A DNA stretch of 64,000 nt from an uncultured Acetatifactor sp. (GCA_910578215.1 CAJTPH010000001.1:67829-131828), one strand, 5' to 3'. Counted from the first letter of the stretch, positions 34,442 to 41,048 are shown. Notes: a model not told the origin generated them from the letters alone. Program-made: numbers and translations.

Positions 34442-34509
34442 TGCTTCTTCCTTTCCGGCGCCATGCCTCCCGGTTCCGGGACTTCCCTTCCCCGGGGTGG
34501 CACCTATGC

Positions 34510-34713
34510 TTAATTATTCACTGTCTTTTTGCCCATAACCACCTTGTCTATGCACACAAGCACCTTTCCCATGAAGATCTTCACTAAATCCGGCGCATGT
34601 TCCATTGTTTCCTGCTTCCAGGTTTCATAATCTGCCCTGTCCAGCGTGCGGCACCTCACGGCCATTTCCGCAATCATGGGCAGGCATTCCACAAACAAAT
34701 CATACTCTGTCAT
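34510..34713 (-). CDS. Small acidic phage-type hypothetical protein
   Basis: A 67-residue protein starting MTEYDLFVECLPMIAEMAVR and ending with MGKVLVCIDKVVMGKKTVNN. I do not recognise the family. Its ATG overlaps the stop of the ImmA-like gene (ATGA, 4 bases), so translation is coupled, and an AGGCGGTG box fits. This supports a real gene. Confidence 0.7.
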   Translation of the reverse strand: MTEYDLFVECLPMIAEMAVRCRTLDRADYETWKQETMEHAPDLVKIFMGKVLVCIDKVVMGKKTVNN

Positions 34714-35021
34714 GCCGCACCGCCTTTCTGCATTACGTCCAGTGCCGCTAGCAGCATCTTAGCCGCCCGGTCTGCCTGTTCCTCGTATTCCTTATGCTTA
34801 TCACTTTTAATGGTATCACCTTTATCATAGTGCAGGAATGAATGCGCCAACTCATGGGCCAGGTTGTAGTTGAAATCCTCGATGGTTCCCAGTCTGTCGT
34901 TTAGGCCGATGCGGTTTCCTTTTATCCTGGCATAGCTGACCTGTAGCGGGACGAATTTCACAGTTATGCCATTCTCTACTGCCAAATGTACCAGATTTTG
35001 TAATATTTTTCCTGAATCCAT
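34710..35021 (-). CDS. ImmA/IrrE family metallopeptidase
   Basis: A 103-residue zinc peptidase with HELAHSFLHYDKGD as the metal site and EYEEQADRAAKMLLAA supplying the third ligand. ImmA-type enzymes cut XRE-family repressors of mobile elements (as in ICEBs1) to trigger excision or induction. The island has two XRE-type proteins and a large divergent repressor that could be its target. It is shorter than full ImmA proteins (about 130-170 residues), which is common in phage islands. A GGAAGG box precedes the ATG. Confidence 0.85.
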   Translation of the reverse strand: MDSGKILQNLVHLAVENGITVKFVPLQVSYARIKGNRIGLNDRLGTIEDFNYNLAHELAHSFLHYDKGDTIKSDKHKEYEEQADRAAKMLLAALDVMQKGGAA

Positions 35022-35126
35022 AAATTTTCCTTCCTTTCTGCCGGGAGCCGTGGTACTATGTATTCGTGAGTTGTAGCTTTTCCGGCTATGCCTGCCCCTC
35101 GATAGTTGGCGCTATCTGGGGGCATT

Positions 35127-35330
35127 TTAATTTGTGCTGACATTCCCAGTGATGCACAGGAAATGACTGTTACCATTACTGCTGACGCATCCGTCCAAGG
35201 TCTTGTCCAAGCTGTCCAGTGATACAGATACATCCGCCAAGGAGCTGCTGATACTGTCCAGGTTGTCATTGATCCGCTCCAGCGCTACCGCTATCCGGTT
35301 AAGCTGTTCTTCTTGATTTACTGTTCCCAT
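35127..35330 (-). CDS. Small coiled-coil phage-type protein
   Basis: A 67-residue protein with a clear heptad helix, QLNRIAVALERINDNLDSIS, followed by VSLDSLDKTLDGCVSS and a short end FLCITGNVSTN. Proteins of this shape are common in clostridial phage islands, but function is unknown. GGAGAGGAG precedes the ATG. It sits between the replication gene (and its repeats) and the ImmA-like gene. Confidence 0.7.
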   Translation of the reverse strand: MGTVNQEEQLNRIAVALERINDNLDSISSSLADVSVSLDSLDKTLDGCVSSNGNSHFLCITGNVSTN

Positions 35331-35421
35331 TCTGTTCTCCTCTCCTTTCTTACCCGCTGACTGCCCCTATATACAGTGGATAAATGATACAATAAGGTGC
35401 AAAGCCAGTGTTTATGCGGTT

Positions 35422-35534
35422 TTTCTTACTGAATCACGGTGGTCTAGTAAGCTTGTCTTATTTCTTACTGAATCACGGTGGTCTAGTAAGATAAATCTAA
35501 TATTTATAAGGGTTTAAGGCTTACTGGATCACTT
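35422..35534 (+). repeat. Iteron-like direct repeats beside repA, candidate origin
   Basis: A 30-base sequence, TTTCTTACTGAATCACGG continuing to CTAGTAAG, occurs exactly at 35422-35451 and 35461-35490 (period 39). A partial third copy, TTACTGGATCAC, lies at 35521-35532 on the end of the repA-like gene. Each unit has CTTACT and AGTAAG as inverted ends. The position downstream of a replication helicase suggests an origin. A 15-base word just left (35405-35419, CCAGTGTTTATGCGG) recurs at 31891-31905 beside attL. Confidence 0.6.
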
Positions 35535-36576
35535 TTTCAGTGGCTATAGAAGAAAGTCTATCAATAAGCGATATAAAAAACTTTTTGCCTGTCCCTTGTC
35601 CAGTGTTTCTATACTTTATCTGGCCATCTTTCTTTAAATCCGCCTTTGCCCTCTTTAATGTGCCTTCGCTTATTCCCATAACCGCCGCCATTTCATCCAG
35701 CTCCGCTACTTCCTTTTCCCCATCCTTCAGGAAGTCCAAGATAAACTCCTTCGCTTCGTCCCTCTGGGGCTTCTGCCGGGTGGTATAGTCCGCTTCTGCC
35801 ACAAAGTCCTTGTCCTTCTTGGATGTATTCGCCTTAAACTGTGCCACCTCATCCTCGATACAGTAAAGAATTGTGCTGCCTGTCTGCCCATAGTTGGATT
35901 TCTCATGGGACAGATACCTGATTCCGGAATCATTGGTCTCGCCTGCCATTATGACGCTCCTGGATATATCCCAGATATCCGCACTGTCAGCGATACGCTT
36001 CCTCCCCCAGACGCCGGACTGTTTATTGGCATGTTCCACTATCAGGAATGTCGTGCCGTACTTCTCTCCATATCCTATCAGTGGTGCCAGGCAGTTCCGC
36101 ATTGCGTTCCTGTCCCCCATGCGTATATCCGGCGGCACAAATGCCTGTATCGGGTCAAATATGCACAGCATAGGACGGTACTTCTCCAGGAGCTGCTCCA
36201 GCAGAAGGCTGTTGAATTTTATTTCCGGAAACCGTTCATCTGCTATATCCATTGATATGATATTGTCCAGATCGGCCCCGTTCTTCCTCAGCCTGCGCTT
36301 CAGCACGTACCTGTAGGAGTCCTCCGCAGAGAAGAACATCACTTTCCCAGGCCCGGCCAGTTCATAGTCAAACGGTATGTAGCCATCCAGGATAAACGGC
36401 CTTTTCCCACTGCTCACAGATGCCGCTAAGGCACACCATGCCGTGGTTTTCCCACTGCCGCCATCACCCGCCAAAGAGGTTATCTGGTACCGTGGCATAT
36501 AGTCTTGTATCAGCCATTCCGGATCCTTTTCCTCAACCCCTGCCATAGTTTCCATGTCAAGGCTGTGATTTTTCAC
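35521..36576 (-). CDS. RepA-like replicative helicase/ATPase
   Basis: A 351-residue RecA-fold ATPase of the AAA_25/RepA type used by plasmids and phage islands. Walker A is GDGGSGKTTAWCALA, Walker B is PMLCIFDPIQAFVPP, and a later segment reads FLIVEHANKQSGVWGRKR. A C-terminal winged-helix-like part (ISEGTLKRAKADLKKDG) may bind DNA. It starts with GTG at 36576, with GGGAGG 10 bases upstream. No separate primase is seen, so the helper or host must supply it. Its end overlaps one of the iteron-like repeats. Confidence 0.85.
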   Translation of the reverse strand: MKNHSLDMETMAGVEEKDPEWLIQDYMPRYQITSLAGDGGSGKTTAWCALAASVSSGKRPFILDGYIPFDYELAGPGKVMFFSAEDSYRYVLKRRLRKNGADLDNIISMDIADERFPEIKFNSLLLEQLLEKYRPMLCIFDPIQAFVPPDIRMGDRNAMRNCLAPLIGYGEKYGTTFLIVEHANKQSGVWGRKRIADSADIWDISRSVIMAGETNDSGIRYLSHEKSNYGQTGSTILYCIEDEVAQFKANTSKKDKDFVAEADYTTRQKPQRDEAKEFILDFLKDGEKEVAELDEMAAVMGISEGTLKRAKADLKKDGQIKYRNTGQGTGKKFFISLIDRLSSIATEKVIQ

Positions 36577-36617
36577 TGGACGGGATCCTCCCTTGTCGCA
36601 TACTGCGGAATATTTCT

Positions 36618-36980
36618 TTATTTCAGCGTCTGCAATAAGTTCAATAGCTCTCTGTCGTTCTTCTGGTGTAAGTCCTTCATTATTTCCTGCCTCCGTTTTA
36701 CCTCACCTTCTTTCAATTTCTTTTTCCATTCCTTTTCACATTCTTTCAGATACCATTTACTGACTTCCTTCACCTGCTGCCGATAACTCCACTTATATCC
36801 AGCAATAGCAGCAGTGTAATAATCCCTTGTTTTTGAACATCCGGTATTCTCCAGCGCCTTGATCGCTGTGTCCCGGAATCCTGGGAAACTAATCTCATAG
36901 CCATAGATTCTCAGGAAGAAAGCCTTGTCCAGTTTCATGCCTGGCTGGATGCTCTGTAGCAGTTCCTCACGGCTTGCCAT
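36618..36980 (-). CDS. Small helical phage-type hypothetical protein
   Basis: A 120-residue highly charged helical protein, MASREELLQSIQPGMKLDKA onward, with EKEWKKKLKEGEVKRRQEI near its end. The family is not recognised. It overlaps the end of the upstream HTH gene by 14 bases, suggesting coupled translation, and lies 41 bases ahead of the helicase gene, so a replication-partner role (for example a loader) is possible but not shown. Confidence 0.65.
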   Translation of the reverse strand: MASREELLQSIQPGMKLDKAFFLRIYGYEISFPGFRDTAIKALENTGCSKTRDYYTAAIAGYKWSYRQQVKEVSKWYLKECEKEWKKKLKEGEVKRRQEIMKDLHQKNDRELLNLLQTLK

Positions 36981-37197
36981 GGCTCTGATCTTTCAATCGG
37001 TCATAGTCAATCACATCCTCCGGAGCTATGCCAAGAACCTGGCACACTTTCCCGAATCTATCCATCTTCACCAGGTACCCGCGCCGCATCCTGTAGACTA
37101 TGTTGACGCTCACCCCGGCCTTGTCCGCAATCTCCCGCGGAGACAGGCAGGAAGCGGTCATCGCCGCTATTATCTGGTTCACCTTCGCACATACCAT
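36967..37197 (-). CDS. Small HTH regulator of the island
   Basis: A 76-residue protein with a helix-turn-helix, LSPREIADKAGVSVNIVYRM, and a second helix pair around VCQVLGIAPEDVIDYDRL as in XRE-type regulators. The ATG at 37197 has AGGAG about 10 bases upstream; an in-frame extension to 37233 lacks support. Probably part of the early-gene control of the island, read from the leftward promoter near 37885. Confidence 0.72.
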   Translation of the reverse strand: MVCAKVNQIIAAMTASCLSPREIADKAGVSVNIVYRMRRGYLVKMDRFGKVCQVLGIAPEDVIDYDRLKDQSHGKP

Positions 37198-37342
37198 CCC
37201 TTTCACTCTCCTTTCCCAGAATCTTCTTGTCAAGCATCCATTCTTCCACGGCCTGGACTCTCCACGCCTGCCACTCCTCCCGGCTCTGGCCTGTCATGCT
37301 GTGGTAGTATGTAAAATCCTCAACTGCTTTGATAACGTCCAT
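37058..37342 (-). CDS. Overlapping small hypothetical protein, uncertain
   Basis: A 94-residue frame starting MDVIKAVEDFTYYHSMTGQS with a fair AAGGAAGGGG box at 37342. Its first half looks real, with EEWQAWRVQAVEEWMLDKKI. The second half overlaps the HTH gene by 140 bases in another frame and has biased composition, so the true protein may be shorter through a frameshift or may simply overlap. Confidence 0.45.
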   Translation of the reverse strand: MDVIKAVEDFTYYHSMTGQSREEWQAWRVQAVEEWMLDKKILGKESERDGMCEGEPDNSGDDRFLPVSAGDCGQGRGERQHSLQDAARVPGEDG

Positions 37343-37387
37343 AGCCACCCCTTCCTTGCTGAAAAACCCCCTTGTAGCTAAGGTTTT

Positions 37388-37558
37388 TCACTCTGAATCA
37401 TCTTCGGCGGTATCTTCTTCACCTTTGGGTCTGTGTCCCATTCTGTACTCGTATAGGGCACATGTTTTTATGGGACAGAGCCGGACTTCCTTAATCTGCC
37501 CGCAGCTGCATTCCAGACACTTCTGCCTGATTGCTTTCATTGGCGTAAGTTTCGCCAT
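37388..37558 (-). CDS. Small cysteine-rich phage-type protein
   Basis: A 56-residue protein with four-cysteine spacing, KCLECSCGQIKEVRLCPIKT followed by CALYEYRMGHRPKG. This zinc-finger-like small protein recurs in clostridial phages and islands; its role is unknown. AAAGGAGG lies just before the ATG at 37558. It is in the early operon between the two HTH genes. Confidence 0.75.
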   Translation of the reverse strand: MAKLTPMKAIRQKCLECSCGQIKEVRLCPIKTCALYEYRMGHRPKGEEDTAEDDSE

Positions 37559-37616
37559 GGCTTCCTCCTTTCCATCGCAACTTCCTGCGATTGATTTCAT
37601 TTGATAGCGGTTGCTA

Positions 37617-37826
37617 TCAATCCTCAATGATAACAATGTCTTTGGCAGATAACCCCAGCGCCTTGCAGATTGCCGGGACTACCTTCACCCTGCCTACCCG
37701 GTTGCCGTTCAGGGCATTGGATACAGCCTGCTGACTCACGCCCCCAGCTTTGGCAATCTCCGTAACAGTAGTACCCTTTTCAGCCATTGCCAGATAGATT
37801 TTTTTTGTGTCCAGTTTAATTTTCAT
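37617..37826 (-). CDS. XRE-family HTH regulator, first leftward gene
   Basis: A 69-residue Cro-like protein with TEIAKAGGVSQQAVSNALNG as the recognition region and ICKALGLSAKDIVI closing the fold. AAGGAG precedes the ATG at 37826. It is transcribed away from the large repressor across a shared operator region, in the position of Cro in lambda-type switches. It should compete with the repressor for those operators. Confidence 0.82.
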   Translation of the reverse strand: MKIKLDTKKIYLAMAEKGTTVTEIAKAGGVSQQAVSNALNGNRVGRVKVVPAICKALGLSAKDIVIIED

Positions 37827-37861
37827 GTTTTCTCCTTTCCCCAAATTTCCATTTGACTTTT

Positions 37862-37936
37862 TAAAGCATTTGCTTTATAATTCCATTATATCAATCATTT
37901 GATTTAAGTCAATAACTTTTTTAATCATTTGCTTTA
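37862..37936. promoter_or_regulatory. Three-operator switch with leftward promoter
   Basis: Three related 16-bp operators lie at 37862-37877 (TAAAGCATTTGCTTTA, near-palindromic), 37891-37906 and 37921-37936, spaced 29 and 30 bases apart. The leftward promoter has TTGACT at 37907-37912, a 16-base spacer that is exactly the middle operator, and TATAAT at 37885-37890. A rightward -10 TATACT sits at 37956-37961 just past the third operator. Binding should silence the early genes, as in temperate phages. Confidence 0.75.
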
Positions 37937-37983
37937 TTTTTCGTAAATTGTTTGGTATACTCATTATGATAGGTGGTGAAAAA

Positions 37984-38712
37984 ATGAGCATTGGGAACAA
38001 TATACGAAACATACGCAAAGAAAAAGGGCTGACATTGAAGCAAATAGCTGATATTTTGGGTTGTTCTCCTCAACTTATTTCGCAATATGAATCTGGCAAA
38101 CGGCAACCAAAACTAGAAACCAAAAAGAAAATAGCTGATGCTCTTAATTGCCAAGTTTCTGATATTGACGAAAGTCTTTATATAAATAGACGAATACCAT
38201 ATTTTGCCTATGCCTTAGAAGAACTACGGATTGAACGCAGTCTTACCCAAAAGGAACTTGCAAAAGAACTTCATGTAAAAGAACAAAATATTGTTGACTG
38301 GGAAAATGGAGAAAGAGAACCATATTTTCATACAGTAGAAAGAATTGCTGATTATTTTGGCACATCATTGTTGTATCTCTATCATGGAAATAAGAAACAT
38401 AAAAAGGGTATTGATAATAATGATAAAGAGGCAATGGCACAAGAAAATGCTATTAAATCAGCACCTAAATTTACTAATTATACGAATGGGAAAGAAATGC
38501 TTGACTATCCTCTTCCATACAAAGTACCAAAATTCACAGATGCCAGTACAAGTTTTGAAGACTCACTTGCAGAAACTGAAGCTAATGAACTAGAGCGAAT
38601 ACAAAACGCTTATAAACAATTAAACAGAAAAGGAAAAGCAAAAGCTGTTGAACGTATAGAGGAACTAACCGAAATCCCTCGATATACAAAGCCAGACGCC
38701 CCCCAGTCCTAG
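37984..38712 (+). CDS. XRE-family repressor with two HTH domains
   Basis: A 242-residue protein holding two helix-turn-helix domains: residues 1-62 (NIRNIRKEKGLTLKQIADIL, then CSPQLISQYESGKRQPKLE) and about 72-130 (RIERSLTQKELAKELHVKEQ, NIVDWENGEREPYF). A long acidic tail follows without a LexA-type peptidase site, so release by an ImmA-type protease is plausible. It is clearly more AT-rich than the rest of the island, hinting at separate origin. AGGTGG precedes the ATG. Likely the master repressor of the island. Confidence 0.85.
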   Translation: MSIGNNIRNIRKEKGLTLKQIADILGCSPQLISQYESGKRQPKLETKKKIADALNCQVSDIDESLYINRRIPYFAYALEELRIERSLTQKELAKELHVKEQNIVDWENGEREPYFHTVERIADYFGTSLLYLYHGNKKHKKGIDNNDKEAMAQENAIKSAPKFTNYTNGKEMLDYPLPYKVPKFTDASTSFEDSLAETEANELERIQNAYKQLNRKGKAKAVERIEELTEIPRYTKPDAPQS

Positions 38713-38736
38713 CCCCGGAATTTCGGGGGAACTGGG

Positions 38737-39300
38737 TAACGAAACGTTATAGACCATCCCCACATCTGGGGAAGGACTCCCCGGCACAGGGACTCTCCAC
38801 AAGCGTACCTTCAGGTACGGGTTGCCCGAGAGACGGGCGCAAGATTGCGCCCGTCTAATCAGCGGCAGGGGTATCCCGTATTTTGGGGGATGGGTCCCTG
38901 AATCAGGGCGGGATAATGCCCATTGGACAGACCCCCAGAACCAGGGCAGGGTGCTTCATCCTGAAGGAGGGGACGAAACGGCTCCCCCTTGGATGCATCT
39001 GCCGGAGCTTCTCCATGGACCAAGGTATCCCCATCGGGAAGACCTCTGGCAAGGGTGTTCCATTCCGGAGCAGCAGCACCTTAGACCCAAATGGTTCCCA
39101 GTGAAGCCCAAATGGGCCTGACCACGGACAATTTGTCCTTCGTTAGTATGAATTTCGTACCAACTACTATTTAGTTGCCAGCTCAATATTGCACCCGCAT
39201 TTTAAATGCGACCTTTTTCCCGATTTTAAATCGGGAAACTGCTGCAAGGTTGAACCGGTGCAACTTTTGCATTGGTGGACAAATGTCCTTCACCTGCACC
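38737..39300 (+). ncRNA. Candidate large structured RNA packed with hairpins
   Basis: About 560 bases without a believable gene but with roughly twenty short, mostly perfect stems. Examples: TAACG/CGTTA 38737-38749, CGTACC/GGTACG 38804-38819, a 12-bp stem at 38831-38856, CCCTG/CAGGG 38896-38908, CTTCA/TGAAG 38954-38966, GGGGA/TCCCC 38969-38987, GGAG/CTCC 39004-39014, TCCC/GGGA 39028-39039, CAACTA/TAGTTG 39161-39177, CGCAT/ATGCG 39196-39210, TTTCCCGAT/ATCGGGAAA 39216-39238. Longer pairings include TATCCCG/CGGGATA 38872-38915 and CCTTGG/CCAAGG 38987-39025. This density suggests an ornate RNA such as ROOL or GOLLD, or a new class. Strand is a guess. Confidence 0.5.
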
Positions 39301-39307
39301 ATGACAA

Positions 39308-39313
39308 TATAAT
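39308..39313 (+). promoter_or_regulatory. -10 box of the toxin transcript
   Basis: TATAAT with a poor -35. The 26 bases from here (39308-39333) match, 23 of 26, the antitoxin promoter start read on the other strand (39579 to 39554). Confidence 0.45.
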
Positions 39314-39382
39314 ATGCTTACCAGGGGAGCTGGGGGACGTGCTCTCACCCAATCCGAGACCTTACGGAAGGCGGTGATTATT

Positions 39383-39466
39383 ATGAGTACATATGAAGAA
39401 TTCATGGTGATCTTAACTGTGGCGCTGCTGATTGTGGCAATTCTAAATTATACACATAAGAAATAG
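39383..39466 (+). CDS. Type I holin-like toxin peptide
   Basis: A 27-residue peptide, MSTYEEFMVILTVALLIVAI then LNYTHKK: a short N-terminal head, one membrane helix and a basic end, exactly the shape of TxpA/Fst/holin-like toxin peptides of Firmicutes, whose DNA typically follows a GGCGGTGAT ribosome site as here. It should damage the membrane when made in excess. It overlaps an antisense RNA read from a strong promoter downstream. A plasmid/phage stability role is likely for the island. Confidence 0.8.
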   Translation: MSTYEEFMVILTVALLIVAILNYTHKK

Positions 39467-39567
39467 CCGTCCCGCTCACTGGCAATGACTGGACGACTAT
39501 TCCTATAAGTCTAATTTAATTATTCGCCGGGTCGGGTGATCTGCACTCACCTTCCGGCTCCCTTGTT
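39462..39567 (-). ncRNA. Antisense antitoxin RNA of the type I pair
   Basis: Predicted from the strong minus-strand promoter at 39574-39602 to the shared hairpin at 39462-39501 (AATAGCCGTCC/GGACGACTATT with one mismatch), which lies at the 3' end of the toxin gene and can stop both RNAs. About 105 bases. It is complementary to the toxin mRNA tail and contains the stem GCCGGGTCGGG/CCGGC near 39525-39560. This is the convergent layout of pAD1 par and TxpA/RatA-like systems. Confidence 0.7.
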
Positions 39568-39573
39568 AAGCAT

Positions 39574-39602
39574 ATTATATCCCATACATAATAAACCGTC
39601 AA
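39574..39602 (-). promoter_or_regulatory. Promoter of the antitoxin RNA
   Basis: TTGACG (39597-39602) and TATAAT (39574-39579) with 17 bases between, on the minus strand. Confidence 0.8.
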
Positions 39603-39610
39603 GCACAAAA

Positions 39611-39740
39611 GCGGCTCCTGCAGCAACAGGAACCGCCTGGACGCTATACAGACGGATGCCAGTATAACTGCCCCTCGACAAGGCATATTATACCATCAAT
39701 GCACCCGTCTGTATAGGTGTATTTTTTATACCCATTTTTA
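39611..39740 (+). promoter_or_regulatory. Structured region in front of the integrase
   Basis: A hairpin GCGG/CCGC with an inner TCCTG/CAGGA stem at 39611-39634 is followed by a nested set: CTATACAGACGG (39644-39655) pairs perfectly with CCGTCTGTATAG (39705-39716), enclosing GTATAA/TTATAC (39662-39693) and GCC/GGC (39670-39684). A final GGTGTA/TATACC hairpin with six T lies at 39716-39733. It could regulate integrase mRNA or be a DNA site for excision proteins. No known class was recognised. Confidence 0.5.
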
Positions 39741-39760
39741 CAGACAGGAGCGTGATTCAT

Positions 39761-40939
39761 ATGTCCCTCATCCAATGCCCGGAATGCTCCGGCCAGCTCA
39801 GCGACAAGGCAATCATATGCCCACACTGCGGTTTCCCAGTACGGGATGGCAGTATTTCTACCAGGCAACCCAGAAAAGCCCGGAAACGCCGCCCAAATGG
39901 GTCTGGTACAGTAGTGAAGTTATCCGGCAAGCGTAAGAATCCATTCCAAGTACGTGCAAACACACATATTGACGTCAACGGCTACCCTGCCTATAATGTG
40001 ATCGGCAATTATCCTGACCGGGTAGCTGCAGAGATCGCCCTGGCAGAATACAATAAAACGCCTTATGACCCGAAGGACCGAAAAAAACTGTTCAGTGAAG
40101 TGTTTGCTTCCTGGTACCAATGGAAATACAAAGTACCACATACCTACACTGGAAAGACCAGCTCCCAGAACTGTATGATAGCAGCATACAAGAAATGTCC
40201 CTCTCTCCACGACATGGCCATGTGGGACATCCGCGCCCAGGACATGCAGGACATCCTGGACCAGGCAGGACTGTCCCACGCCATGCTGGAGCACATCCGC
40301 AACCTGTTCCGGCAGATGTACAAATACGCCGTCCAGTTTGAGCTTGTGGCAAAGGACTATTCCCAGTACACCAGAATCACCAAAGAGGACGACGACACCC
40401 AGGGCCTGCCCTTCACCCATGAGGAGCTGAGAATGCTCTGGGAGCACAAAGACCTCCCCTTTGTTGACACAGTACTGATTTACTGCTATTCCGGCTGGCG
40501 GATTAACGAGCTAGCCCAGATGCCGGCCGAAAACATTGACCTGGAGGAAAAGACCTTCACTGGCGGCCTGAAGAACCGGTACAGCCGCAACAGGACGGTT
40601 CCCATACACTCCGCCGTATATGAGATGGTCTGCCGTCGCCTGGATGCACGGTTCAAAAGCCTGATCTACCATGACGGCAGCAAGGTTATATCAGAGAACA
40701 GGTACCGGGAATGCTTCGGCACTGCCCTCCAGGCCTGCGGCATCCGGACGGAGCATACCCCGCATGACTGCCGCCACACCTTTAACACGCTCCTGGATAG
40801 TGCCGAGGTAGATCGTGTGGCTAGGTATAAGCTCATGGGGCATAAAGGGCAGGACATTAATGAGAACGTGTACACCCATAAAGATTTAGGGCAGCTCCGA
40901 GAAGCAATGGAAGCCATAAAAACAGGGTATGAGTGCTGA
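39761..40939 (+). CDS. Tyrosine integrase with N-terminal zinc ribbon
   Basis: A 392-residue site-specific recombinase. Residues 6-23 are a zinc ribbon (CPECSGQLSDKAIICPHCG), an uncommon head for integrases. A SAM-like core-binding domain covers about 105-205, and the catalytic domain has Arg247 (SGWRINEL), Lys271, His336 and Arg339 (HDCRHTF), His361 (LMGHKGQ) and Tyr371. It is complete. The ATG at 39761 has AGGAG 10 bases before; a GTG at 39752 is too close. It lies 93 bases from attR and should act on the 17-bp core and the TAGTGAC arm sites. Confidence 0.93.
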   Translation: MSLIQCPECSGQLSDKAIICPHCGFPVRDGSISTRQPRKARKRRPNGSGTVVKLSGKRKNPFQVRANTHIDVNGYPAYNVIGNYPDRVAAEIALAEYNKTPYDPKDRKKLFSEVFASWYQWKYKVPHTYTGKTSSQNCMIAAYKKCPSLHDMAMWDIRAQDMQDILDQAGLSHAMLEHIRNLFRQMYKYAVQFELVAKDYSQYTRITKEDDDTQGLPFTHEELRMLWEHKDLPFVDTVLIYCYSGWRINELAQMPAENIDLEEKTFTGGLKNRYSRNRTVPIHSAVYEMVCRRLDARFKSLIYHDGSKVISENRYRECFGTALQACGIRTEHTPHDCRHTFNTLLDSAEVDRVARYKLMGHKGQDINENVYTHKDLGQLREAMEAIKTGYEC

Positions 40940-40965
40940 CCTTTGCTCCATACCCTAATTTCTAT

Positions 40966-40984
40966 TAGTGACTTTATTAGTGAC
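40966..40984 (+). repeat. Integrase arm-type repeats, right pair
   Basis: TAGTGAC at 40966-40972 and 40978-40984, again 12 bases apart and in the same orientation as the left pair; 48 bases from attR. Confidence 0.6.
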
Positions 40985-41031
40985 ACTGCTTACTGAAAAT
41001 GCAGTGTTTTCAAGGCTTCTGGCACATACAG

Positions 41032-41048
41032 ATTTAAGGATTATTTAA
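41032..41048 (+). repeat. attR core, 17-bp direct repeat
   Basis: ATTTAAGGATTATTTAA, identical to 31825-31841; it continues into the -10 region of the ABC operon. The matched flank lets the original insertion site be rebuilt. Confidence 0.8.

Larger units (their letters stand above)
31825..41048. mobile_element. Integrative element encoding capsid and scaffold (phage-satellite-like)
   Basis: A 9.2-kb island between perfect 17-bp direct repeats. Left to right it holds a phage-type small protein, capsid, scaffold, small phage-type proteins, an ImmA/IrrE peptidase, a repeat region, a RepA-like helicase, HTH proteins, a divergent repressor, a structured RNA-like region, a type I toxin-antitoxin pair and a zinc-ribbon integrase. 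No portal, terminase, protease, tail or lysis module is seen. That fits a chromosomal island/satellite that needs a helper phage, as in PICI-type elements, rather than a full prophage; a decayed prophage is the alternative. Confidence 0.85.

Noticed and set aside
35521..36576. DnaB or KaiC as name for the ATPase
   Set aside because: Size, Walker motifs and tail fit RepA/AAA_25 helicases of mobile elements better.
38822..39121. 99-codon plus-strand frame inside the hairpin-rich region
   Set aside because: No ribosome site, odd composition, and the bases are occupied by many paired stems; more likely noncoding RNA.
39644..39868. 74-codon minus-strand frame ahead of the integrase
   Set aside because: It covers the inverted repeats and the start of the integrase on the other strand, with no ribosome site.
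31825..41048. Complete prophage
   Set aside because: No portal, terminase, tail, holin-endolysin set or packaging protease; only capsid, scaffold and small genes.
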